A stretch of 27,426 nucleotides of DNA, taken from Eubacterium sp. (GTDB lineage: Bacteria; Bacillota_A; Clostridia; Lachnospirales; Lachnospiraceae). A program made the translations under genes and the position numbers. A model generated the notes under the pieces. It saw only the letters and a program-made list of their open reading frames with translations. It ran no database searches and was not told the origin of the DNA. This document shows positions 13,182 through 19,815 of the stretch, one piece after another; position 1 is the first letter of the stretch, and the number at the start of each line of letters is the position of its first letter. The stretch is taken from positions 1 through 27,426 of the forward strand of contig JAMPGN010000026.1 in assembly GCA_023663915.1 (NCBI GenBank), in the 5' to 3' direction.

Positions 13182-14270
13182 ATGGCTAACGATTATTGGG
13201 AAAGACGGTATCTGAAAGACAAGGCTGCTTCCATCAACCGGGCGGAGGATTATCTGGCAGAACAGCAGAAAAAATTGTATAAGCAGGCGGAAGAAGAAAT
13301 CCAGGAGCAGATCCAGAAAGTTTATGAGCGGTTTGCATCCAGGGAAAAGATATCCCTCGCGGAGGCAAAGCGGTATGTCAAGGAGGCGGATTTCCGGCGC
13401 ATAGATTGGGATGCTATGCTGGAAGAATCAAAAAACTTGCGCGAACGTCTGAAGGAAGACCTTCCGGAAGAGGTCAGGGAAAATCTGGAAAGGCAGCACC
13501 GGGATCTGGATGAGACCATGAAAGCATATGCGGTAAGGGGGCGGATCTCTTATCTGGAGCTGCGTTCCATGGAGATAGACCGGATCATAGTCGATCTGTA
13601 TGACCAACAACAGCAGAAACTATATGATTACCTTACGAGCGAATATGATGACGGATATTACCGGAGTATTTATAATACACAGCAGCATATGGGATTCGGT
13701 TATGATTTTACAAGACCGAATGAGAGGGCAGTTGACACAGCAATTCTCAACCGATATGACAAACGAAATTTTTCCAGAAGCCTGTATGCGCATTGCACAA
13801 ATTTTTCAGAGGATCTCAGGAGTAATCTTGTAAGTGGGCTGATCGCGGGGGAGAACCTTGACCGGATGGCGGCACGGATACATAGGAGGATGGGAGTTGC
13901 CAGCAGTGCAGCGAAGACCCTTGTGAGGACAGAAACGGCATACATATATGAAAAAGCAACCATGGCAGGATACCGTGAATGCGGTATCGAGTGGTATGAA
14001 TTCCTTGCCACGCTGGATGATAAGACAAGTAAGATCTGTCAGGAAATGGACGGAAAACATTTCAAGGTAACGGATGCAGTGCCGGGGAAAAATTTTCCGC
14101 CCATGCATCCGAACTGCCGCAGCACTACCGTGTGCTGGTTCCCGGAAGAGGAAACTAAGAAATCCAGGACAACGCGAATTGCCAAGGACGGGAACGGAAA
14201 ATATTATGAAGTTCCTGCGGATATGACCTATAAGGAATGGTGGGGACAGCATAAGGATAAGACGCCTTGA
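13182..14270 (+). CDS. Minor head protein, Mu F / SPP1 gp7 family
   Basis: A 362-aa protein with a coiled N-terminal part (1-150). The family hallmark is at the C-terminus: LVRTETAYIYEKAT (247-260), then TLDDKTSKICQEMDGK (277-292) and PPMHPNCRSTTVCW (306-319), with conserved C286, H309 and C312. Such proteins are internal head proteins that bind the portal or are injected with DNA. It starts 9 bases after the portal stop; the ribosome binding site (GGTGATGGG) is modest. The 79-base gap after it holds only the AGGAGG site of the scaffold gene and a weak hairpin. Confidence 0.92.
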   Translation: MANDYWERRYLKDKAASINRAEDYLAEQQKKLYKQAEEEIQEQIQKVYERFASREKISLAEAKRYVKEADFRRIDWDAMLEESKNLRERLKEDLPEEVRENLERQHRDLDETMKAYAVRGRISYLELRSMEIDRIIVDLYDQQQQKLYDYLTSEYDDGYYRSIYNTQQHMGFGYDFTRPNERAVDTAILNRYDKRNFSRSLYAHCTNFSEDLRSNLVSGLIAGENLDRMAARIHRRMGVASSAAKTLVRTETAYIYEKATMAGYRECGIEWYEFLATLDDKTSKICQEMDGKHFKVTDAVPGKNFPPMHPNCRSTTVCWFPEEETKKSRTTRIAKDGNGKYYEVPADMTYKEWWGQHKDKTP

Positions 14271-14349
14271 ACAGCAATGAAAGGTAACTTTAAGGGATTA
14301 TGCAGATGCGTGGTCTCTTTTTCATTACAACAAAACAGGAGGTAGCAAA

Positions 14350-14904
14350 ATGGATACAACAGGAAATAACACAGTGACAGCATCGGTAGCAGCGGATGCA
14401 GCGGTAGTTTCCGGTGTCGAAACAGCGGTGACCGCCGAGGGTGTGGCAAAAGAGAATGCCGGACAGGAGACGTCTGCAAAGACTTATGACCAGGATTACA
14501 TTGACAAACTGCTTGCAGACCAGAAAGCGGCAACGGCGGCAGCAGTGGAAGAAGCTCTTAAGGTTGCCAAGATGGATGAGGGAAGCAAAAAAACCTATGA
14601 GCAGGAGAAGGCAGCCAAGGAGCTGGCGGATAGGGAGGCGCAGATCGCGCTGCGGGAGAGAAAAGCAGATGCATTGGACGTACTTGATAAGAATGATGTT
14701 CCGCGGGAGTTCCTGGATATGCTGGTCGGAGAAAGCGCAGATGCGACCAAGGCGAATGTTGCAGCGTTTAAAGAAAAGTTTGACGCGGCGGTACAGGCGC
14801 AGGTGGAGAAGCGCCTTGCGGGAACCACGCCGAAAGGCGGGAATGGCACGGAAATGCAGAGTGAAGAGGCGGCAATGGCGGCAGAGATTGCCAAGTATAT
14901 GTAA
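14350..14904 (+). CDS. Capsid scaffold protein (DUF4355-like)
   Basis: A 184-aa alanine/glutamate/lysine-rich protein: low-complexity N-terminus (1-50), YDQDYIDKLLADQKAATAAA and a long coiled coil (50-115), then the compact KADALDVLDKNDVPREFLDM-LVGE segment typical of DUF4355, and a disordered tail. It assembles inside proheads and leaves before packaging. AGGAGG is 7 bases before the ATG and the capsid gene follows 15 bases later. No separate head protease gene was found around it. Confidence 0.88.
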   Translation: MDTTGNNTVTASVAADAAVVSGVETAVTAEGVAKENAGQETSAKTYDQDYIDKLLADQKAATAAAVEEALKVAKMDEGSKKTYEQEKAAKELADREAQIALRERKADALDVLDKNDVPREFLDMLVGESADATKANVAAFKEKFDAAVQAQVEKRLAGTTPKGGNGTEMQSEEAAMAAEIAKYM

Positions 14905-14919
14905 GAGGAGGATGGAAAG

Positions 14920-15837
14920 ATGGCTTTAAACACATTAGCGTATGGGGCACAGATGCAGAAAAAGCTCGATGAATCGGCAACGCAGGGATTGACATCGGGC
15001 TGGATGGATGCCAATGCTGGACAGGTGGAATACAACGGCGGCAATAAAGTCAGAATGCCGGAGATCGAGACCACCGGGCTGAAAGACTATGATAGGGACA
15101 AAGGATATCCCGAAGGATCTGTGACCCTCAAATTCAAGGAATACGATATGACAATGGACAGGGGCACTTCCTTCATGCTGGATGCAATGGATGTGAATGA
15201 GACAAATTTCATTGCCAATGCCACAAGCGTTATCCATAATTTCCAGAAAGAGAATGTCCTGCCAGAGATCGATTCCTACAGGTACAGTAAACTGTATGCA
15301 CTTCTAAAAGCAGCAGGAAGAGCAACGACGTATACGGCAAAAGCAGAAGACGTTATGGATGCATTACTTGCCGATATCGGTAAAATACGTGATGAAGTCG
15401 GAGAGGATGTGGCGCTTGTGATCTCTATTGCGCAGTCGGTCAAGACAGCTCTTGAACTGAATGATAAGTTTGTCAAGAAGCTGAATGTGGCAGACTTCAA
15501 AGCAGGGACGATCAATACGAAGTTAAAACAGATTGACAACTGCTTTTTAAAAGCAGTGCCGTCTTCCAGAATGAAGAGTGCCTATGTCTTCCGTGATGGA
15601 AAAACAAGCGGAGAAGAACAGGGCGGGTTTGAAGCGGCCGAGAACGCTGTGCAGATTAACTGGATTATCACGACGCAGACGGCACCGATTGCCGTCACGA
15701 AGCAGGATAAGATGAAGATCATCGATCCGGATACTTACCAGAAGGCAGATGCCTGGTTTATCGGCTACAGAAGATATCATGAGTTATGGCTGCCTGAAAA
15801 AAGATACAGCAAGTGCTGGACGAATGCGGAGGGATGA
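14920..15837 (+). CDS. Major capsid protein
   Basis: A 305-aa protein placed directly after the scaffold and before the connectors. Features include AYGAQMQKKLDESATQGLTS at the N-terminus, a GNKVRMPEIETTGLKDYDRD beta region, and YTAKAEDVMDALLADIGKIR in the spine/A-domain area; an HK97-type fold is expected. The family corresponds to capsids of Gram-positive siphophages/myophages rather than Mu gpT. AGGAGG lies 8 bases before ATG 14920. Its high expression would be expected from that site. Confidence 0.88.
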   Translation: MALNTLAYGAQMQKKLDESATQGLTSGWMDANAGQVEYNGGNKVRMPEIETTGLKDYDRDKGYPEGSVTLKFKEYDMTMDRGTSFMLDAMDVNETNFIANATSVIHNFQKENVLPEIDSYRYSKLYALLKAAGRATTYTAKAEDVMDALLADIGKIRDEVGEDVALVISIAQSVKTALELNDKFVKKLNVADFKAGTINTKLKQIDNCFLKAVPSSRMKSAYVFRDGKTSGEEQGGFEAAENAVQINWIITTQTAPIAVTKQDKMKIIDPDTYQKADAWFIGYRRYHELWLPEKRYSKCWTNAEG

Positions 15838-15838
15838 C

Positions 15839-16063
15839 ATGAAAGAAGAAATGATAAGGCTCAACAGAGTGAAATATGCACATTCGGAGGAAGAAAGAAA
15901 CAGGCTGCTCAGTGAAGGGTATCAGCCTGTGGAGGAAGCAGAGCCGGACGGCGGACAGGAAGCGGAGTCGTACAACAGCAGGATAACGGATAAGGATAAC
16001 GTGCAGGAAGCAGAGCCGGATGGCAGCCAGAAACCGGACAAAAGAGGCGCAAAGGAAAAATGA
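15839..16063 (+). CDS. Small acidic protein between capsid and connector, 74 aa
   Basis: Starts MKEEMIRLNRVKYAHSEEER with the motif LLSEGYQPVEE, common in small proteins found between capsid and connector genes, then a hydrophilic and probably disordered tail with two AEPDG(G/S)Q repeats. The corresponding 15-base DNA repeat GGAAGCAGAGCCGGA is at 15934-15948 and 16006-16020. ATG 15839 follows GGAGGGATGAC and overlaps nothing upstream; the longer frame from 15749 lies inside the capsid gene and is not coding. The stop overlaps the next ATG (ATGA). Confidence 0.75.
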   Translation: MKEEMIRLNRVKYAHSEEERNRLLSEGYQPVEEAEPDGGQEAESYNSRITDKDNVQEAEPDGSQKPDKRGAKEK

Positions 16064-16392
16064 TCCATAAGGAAGAGATGCTGTATAAAATAAAACTCCG
16101 GCTTGGTCTTAAGGGAGAAGATACGGAGCACGATGAAGTGCTCCGCCTCATGCTGGAAGATGCGGTCATGGTGATCATGGTCTTCTGTAACCGGGATGTG
16201 TTCCCGGTCCAGCTTGAGTATGTCGCGCGGCAGATGGTGGTCAATGCCTTTTATAAGGAGAACGGTGAAAATATATCATCCATCAAGCGCGGCGATACAC
16301 AGATCACCTATACGGAGACGATCAGCCGGGAAGACATGACACAGGAGCACAGGGATCTGTGCTGTAAATACAGGAGAATACGCATAGGTTAG
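16060..16392 (+). CDS. Head-tail connector, gp6-like
   Basis: A 110-aa helical protein (MIHKEEMLYKIKLRLGL, RLMLEDAVMVIMVFCNRDVF, EYVARQMVVNAFYKENGENI) followed by the KRGDTQITYTE beta segment. This is the helical-bundle adaptor of the HK97 gp6 / SPP1 gp15 class that binds below the portal. The start overlaps the preceding stop by 4 bases. Position immediately after the capsid and before the head-closure gene supports the call. Confidence 0.85.
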   Translation: MIHKEEMLYKIKLRLGLKGEDTEHDEVLRLMLEDAVMVIMVFCNRDVFPVQLEYVARQMVVNAFYKENGENISSIKRGDTQITYTETISREDMTQEHRDLCCKYRRIRIG

Positions 16393-16401
16393 GAGGAGGC
16401 C

Positions 16402-16536
16402 ATGGGATTCAAAGAATTAAGCTATCGGAAACCGAAAGGGGCGGTGAAGAAAAATGACAGGAAAACGGGAGGCAGAAATACTGGCAAAAACGTTCCGGGA
16501 CCGTCTGACAGTACACAGAAGACAGAGGGAGCGTGA
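16402..16536 (+). CDS. Possible 44-aa basic peptide overlapping the head-closure gene
   Basis: AGGAGGAGG ends 2 bases before ATG 16402, with AGGAGG at an ideal 5 bases if the first motif is used. The frame runs MGFKELSYRKPKGAVKKNDR and stays open to a TGA at 16536, 83 bases inside the following gene. It is very basic and low in hydrophobic residues. Either it is a real small protein, or a leader whose translation loads ribosomes for the head-closure gene, whose own site is weak. No family recognised. Confidence 0.4.
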   Translation: MGFKELSYRKPKGAVKKNDRKTGGRNTGKNVPGPSDSTQKTEGA

Positions 16537-16816
16537 TCTGGATACACAGGAGACGGTTGAAAAAGAAAATATCTTATATGAGAATATCGCCTGTGCATTA
16601 AGTCAGAAAAACAGCAATACCCCGGAAAGACAGGAGTTCCATTCTGAAACACAGAGGGAGTTTACCATATTTACGATTCCGGGCGTCGAACTTAAGGACC
16701 ATGACAGGGCAGTCATTATCACGGAAGCGGGACAGAAGCTTGAAGGGATTACGGGGGAAACGTTTACATATGTCAGTCATGGTGAGACACCTTTTGCTGT
16801 GGAGAGGATTACATGA
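16454..16816 (+). CDS. Head-closure/stopper protein (XkdH-like position)
   Basis: A 120-aa protein. The N-terminus FRDRLTVHRRQRERDLDTQE is followed by ILYENIACALSQ, the 'D.LTVYR ... NIPCALS' pattern seen in small minor-capsid/head-closure proteins. A beta-rich second half follows (FTIFTIPGVELKDHDRAVII, TYVSHGETPFAVERIT). This matches the XkdH / SPP1 gp16 stopper class in order and pattern. Its ribosome binding site is weak (GGTGAAG), so translation may depend on the overlapping 44-aa frame. Confidence 0.8.
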   Translation: MTGKREAEILAKTFRDRLTVHRRQRERDLDTQETVEKENILYENIACALSQKNSNTPERQEFHSETQREFTIFTIPGVELKDHDRAVIITEAGQKLEGITGETFTYVSHGETPFAVERIT

Positions 16817-16822
16817 GTAAAT

Positions 16823-17212
16823 ATGAAGAGTCTGGAAGATCTGGAAAAGGCATTTGACCGGGGACTGGATGCATGGGAACAGGATATCGTCGAGGAACAT
16901 GCAAAGAAGATGGCGAAAAAGGTAGTTCGTGAAGTAAAGCGCAAGACACCGATCCAGTCAGGCAATCTGCGCCGCCGGTGGGACGGCAGGGCAGAGAAGC
17001 GGAGTGACGGCGCGGATATCATCTTGACGAATGATGCGGATTATGCAGCTCCAGTCAATAACGGACACCGGATAGTGAACCGTGGGGAAACAATAGGATA
17101 TAAGGAAGGGCATCATATGCTTGAGAAAGGGATAGCAGCTTATCAGAATACTTATATGAAAGATGATTTACAGGATATGGTTGATGAACTTGGGAAGAGG
17201 ATGATGGGCTGA
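16823..17212 (+). CDS. HK97 gp10-like neck protein (XkdI-like)
   Basis: A 129-aa protein with the gp10 signature: a long N-terminal helix (EEHAKKMAKKVVREVKRKTP), then IQSGNLRRRW, NDADYAAPVNNGHRIVNRGE and a C-terminal helix after HHMLEKGI. 'TP..SG.LR..W ... YA..V..GH' is diagnostic. These proteins join head completion and tail attachment. The start codon follows the previous stop by 6 bases; GGAGAGG is about 15 bases upstream, so reinitiation after the preceding gene is likely. Confidence 0.9.
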   Translation: MKSLEDLEKAFDRGLDAWEQDIVEEHAKKMAKKVVREVKRKTPIQSGNLRRRWDGRAEKRSDGADIILTNDADYAAPVNNGHRIVNRGETIGYKEGHHMLEKGIAAYQNTYMKDDLQDMVDELGKRMMG

Positions 17213-17213
17213 C

Positions 17214-17639
17214 ATGATCGCATTAAAAGATATACTGACAGGGATGATCAAGACCCTTAGAGAGAACATGGATATTGAATATATTTCGGGAGAGGATCTA
17301 AGCAGTACGGATGAGCAGGAATTTCTTCATATACAGATGATCCCATTAAAGTCGGCAACTGCGGCAGCCGGACATTTCGTTGACAGGCAGATATTTGTGG
17401 ACATTGCCTATATGGAAAAACTGCACACATCAAATAAAAGAATCTATGAGGTGCTCGACCAGATCGACCAGGCGTTCAAACCATACTTCCAGATCATGGA
17501 TCGTGCATTCAGCCCTGCAGCACAGATGGATATCACGGACGATGTAGGGCATTATAAAATGACACTTGAATTTACTGACACGGTTCCATGTACGGAGGGA
17601 CCGCTGGCAGAACACCTAATTATCAGATGGAGGGAATAA
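17214..17639 (+). CDS. Tail terminator (XkdJ-like, DUF6838)
   Basis: A 141-aa protein: a start helix LKDILTGMIKTLRENM, beta strands EFLHIQMIPLKSATAAAGHF and QIFVDIAYMEK, then KRIYEVLDQIDQAFKPYFQI and a final LEFTDTVPCTEG. The order and pattern match XkdJ-type tail terminator proteins that cap the tube before joining the head. The start lies one base after the previous stop, so the two are coupled. Confidence 0.82.
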   Translation: MIALKDILTGMIKTLRENMDIEYISGEDLSSTDEQEFLHIQMIPLKSATAAAGHFVDRQIFVDIAYMEKLHTSNKRIYEVLDQIDQAFKPYFQIMDRAFSPAAQMDITDDVGHYKMTLEFTDTVPCTEGPLAEHLIIRWRE

Positions 17640-17643
17640 AACA

Positions 17644-18720
17644 ATGGGATTACCTGAAATTCTCATTACGTTTAAGCAGAAAGCATCCAGTGCCATATCA
17701 AGAGGCAGCAGGGGAATGGCAGCAGTGCTCTTACAGGATGATACGGCAGGGCAGTTCCTGACACCCTGCACACGATGGAAGGATGTCAGGGAAACAGAGT
17801 GGACAAAGGAGAGTTTAAAAGTCCTTAAACTCCTATTTAAAGGCGGCCCGAAACAGGTACTTATCGTGCGTGTCCTCGGGACGGAGGGAAGCCTGGATTT
17901 AAAACAGACTTTAAAGGAGATCATGCATATCAACATCGATTATCTCTGTTATCCGGGATATCTTGCGAAGGACCTTGGCATACTGAGGGATTATATTACA
18001 GAGGCGCATGAAAAAGGAAAGAAGGTTAAAGCCGTGCTTCCGGAGACGGAAGCGGATGATATGCATATCATCAATCTGGCAGCAGGATATGTGACAGCAA
18101 GGTGGCTGGACGAGGAGGAACCCGTGATCTATACGGCGGCAGAATACTGCTGCAGGATAGCGGGTATCCTTGCAGGATTGCCGTTGACACAGAGCTGTAC
18201 ATATTATGTGTTGGATGAGATTGTAGATGCAGATATTCCGGAAGAACCGGATAAGGAGATCGATGCCGGAAAGCTGATCATCGTGTTTGACGGGGAAAAG
18301 TATAAGATTGGCCGCGGAGTGACCAGTTTGAGGACAACTAACGAACAGAGACCTGAGGAATATAAAAAAATCAAGATTGTGGAAGGAATGGATGTCATTC
18401 AGCATGATATTTATTCTACGTATGAGAATAGTTATGTCGGCAAGGTGGTGAACAGCTACGACAATAAGCAGCTGTTTGTAGGGGCGGTCAATCATTATCT
18501 CCGTGCGATGCAGAATGCTATTCTGAATGCCGAGGCGGAGAACATGGTGGAAGTCAGTGCGGAAGGAAATAGAAGATATCTTGAAGAGCACGGGACGGAT
18601 ACAACGGACATGACGGAACAGGAATTGAAAGAAGCAGATACCGGATCTTATATGTTTTTGGAAGGAATCTGTAAGTTCCTCGATGCAGCAGAGGATCTGA
18701 ATCTGAATATGAGTATGTAG
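17644..18720 (+). CDS. xkdK: Contractile tail sheath protein (XkdK-like)
   Basis: A 358-aa protein, shorter than most sheaths (usually 430-500 aa). It begins MGLPEILITFKQKASSAISR-GSRG, the typical sheath start, with RGMAAVLLQDD and later the C-terminal sheath domain (NKQLFVGAVNHYLRAMQNAI ... FLDAAEDLNLNMSM). Its presence shows the particle is a myovirus. GGAGGG lies 9 bases upstream. The reduced size suggests loss of surface domains rather than truncation, since both ends look intact. Confidence 0.92.
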   Translation: MGLPEILITFKQKASSAISRGSRGMAAVLLQDDTAGQFLTPCTRWKDVRETEWTKESLKVLKLLFKGGPKQVLIVRVLGTEGSLDLKQTLKEIMHINIDYLCYPGYLAKDLGILRDYITEAHEKGKKVKAVLPETEADDMHIINLAAGYVTARWLDEEEPVIYTAAEYCCRIAGILAGLPLTQSCTYYVLDEIVDADIPEEPDKEIDAGKLIIVFDGEKYKIGRGVTSLRTTNEQRPEEYKKIKIVEGMDVIQHDIYSTYENSYVGKVVNSYDNKQLFVGAVNHYLRAMQNAILNAEAENMVEVSAEGNRRYLEEHGTDTTDMTEQELKEADTGSYMFLEGICKFLDAAEDLNLNMSM

Positions 18721-18733
18721 GAGGCAGATAAAG

Positions 18734-19177
18734 ATGTCAGGACAGGCAATCACAGGTAACAGGACATTATCCGGCACATGGGCGGAGGTGTGGTTCAACG
18801 GTTTCAAGATATTGGAAGTGAGTAAGATCACTGCAAAAGTGACGGTGAACAGGGAAGATGTACAGTTGGGGCTGGATGTTGACACCAAGGTCACCGGACA
18901 GAAAGGCGAGGGAACGATATCTATCATCAAGTCATTTACGCGTTTTGAGGATGTGCGACAGGAAATTGCACGGGGGAGAGATCCACGCGGCACGATCATT
19001 GCTAAGTTAAAAGACCCGGATGCCACAGGAGGGCAGACAGAACGGTACCAGATCGGCAATGTGGCCCTTTCCGAATTTGGATTTGAGTATGAAAAAGGAT
19101 CGGTTGTGAAACAGGAAGTACCGTTTTCGTTCACGCCGTCGGATATGATCGTTTTAGATGAGATCATAGATGTATAG
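18734..19177 (+). CDS. xkdM: Tail tube protein (XkdM-like)
   Basis: A 147-aa beta-rich protein: ITGNRTLSGTWAEVWFNGFK, ITAKVTVNREDVQLGLDVDT, KGEGTISIIKSFTRF and a final VVKQEVPFSFTPSDMIVLDE. This is the XkdM tail-tube family, whose hexameric rings form the inner tube of contractile tails. GGAGG lies 9 bases upstream, and it directly follows the sheath gene, as always in this module. Confidence 0.92.
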   Translation: MSGQAITGNRTLSGTWAEVWFNGFKILEVSKITAKVTVNREDVQLGLDVDTKVTGQKGEGTISIIKSFTRFEDVRQEIARGRDPRGTIIAKLKDPDATGGQTERYQIGNVALSEFGFEYEKGSVVKQEVPFSFTPSDMIVLDEIIDV

Positions 19178-19193
19178 AGAGGAGAATGCAGAT

Positions 19194-19604
19194 ATGGATG
19201 CAGATAAAATCGCTGTTTTTGAACAGTTTGCGAGAAAAGCAAAGGAACGGATCGAGGAGAGAAAGAAATTCAAGAAGGAGGAACTGATTGTTGACAGCAT
19301 GGGTGGTATGACCATGGAGATCAGAGGACTATCGGATGCGGAGCTTAACGAGATATATGAATTTTCTGAGGAAAGTATAGAAAATGACAGATATCTCATA
19401 TATTGTGCCAGCAGCACGCTCCAGGAAGCAGCTAAACTCATGGTTGCAGACGGGACTTTGCAACCAGGTAAAGAATATAAGATCACGGAGATGTTTACAA
19501 GCGTGGAACGTAATTTTGTAGCGAAACGTGTGCTTGCTCTTTCCGGCGCATACGATGATGCCGGAATCCGGGTCAAGGAGACGGAAGAGGTAAAAAACTT
19601 CTAA
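19194..19604 (+). CDS. xkdN: Tail assembly chaperone, short form (XkdN-like)
   Basis: A 136-aa acidic helical protein (DADKIAVFEQFARKAKERIE, MEIRGLSDAELNEIYEFSEE, EMFTSVERNFVAKRVLALSG). The XkdN family sits between the tube and tape measure genes and wraps the tape measure during tail assembly. ATG 19194 has AGAGGAG 9 bases upstream; the in-frame ATG at 19170 lies inside the tube gene. The last codons contain a frameshift site that yields a longer form ending at 19804. Confidence 0.88.
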   Translation: MDADKIAVFEQFARKAKERIEERKKFKKEELIVDSMGGMTMEIRGLSDAELNEIYEFSEESIENDRYLIYCASSTLQEAAKLMVADGTLQPGKEYKITEMFTSVERNFVAKRVLALSGAYDDAGIRVKETEEVKNF

Positions 19605-19638
19605 AACAGTCCCGGCTCATGTGGCTTACGGGGTACTG
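19592..19638 (+). promoter_or_regulatory. Programmed -1 frameshift signal (A AAA AAC plus stem)
   Basis: The heptamer A AAA AAC at 19592-19598 is in the correct phase with the chaperone frame (gtA AAA AAC TTC TAA), two codons before its stop. Eight bases later, CAGTCCCG (19607-19614) can pair with CGGG (19629-19632) and ACTG (19635-19638), with a 2-base bulge. Slippery heptamer and spacing are those of efficient -1 sites. The same arrangement is well known in tail chaperone genes (lambda G-GT and relatives). Confidence 0.85.
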
Positions 19639-19804
19639 GATGGAGCACGGCGGATTTAAGCCGGAGGAGATCCTGTCCCTGTCGCCGGCTGAGAGGACTG
19701 TCTGGCAGGCAATAGCAGAGCTGAATAATGAAAAACAATATCAGGATATGAAAAATGCGGTGGTTGAAGCTCTTGCCGTATTTTTTCATGCAATGAAAGG
19801 ATGA
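19598..19804 (+). CDS. -1 frame extension of the tail chaperone (GT-like)
   Basis: Reading on in the -1 frame from 19598 gives 68 more residues without a stop, including LMWLTGYWMEHGGFKPEEIL and SLSPAERTVWQAIAELNNEK, producing a fusion of about 203 aa. An ATG at 19619 has no ribosome binding site, so independent translation is unlikely. In lambda the shifted form binds the tape measure through its extension. The gene ends 11 bases before the tape measure ATG. Confidence 0.82.
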   Translation, partial: LLKQSRLMWLTGYWMEHGGFKPEEILSLSPAERTVWQAIAELNNEKQYQDMKNAVVEALAVFFHAMKG

Positions 19805-19815
19805 GGTGACGGCTG

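Noticed and set aside
14276..14327. Possible terminator between minor head and scaffold genes
   Set aside because: The stem needs wobble pairs and a large loop (AATGAAA/TTTCATT or AGGGAT/GTCTCT), and the flanking genes appear to form one operon; too weak to call.
17911..19242. 443-aa minus-strand open frame across the sheath and tube genes
   Set aside because: Antisense shadow covering two well-supported tail genes; no start site and no family features.
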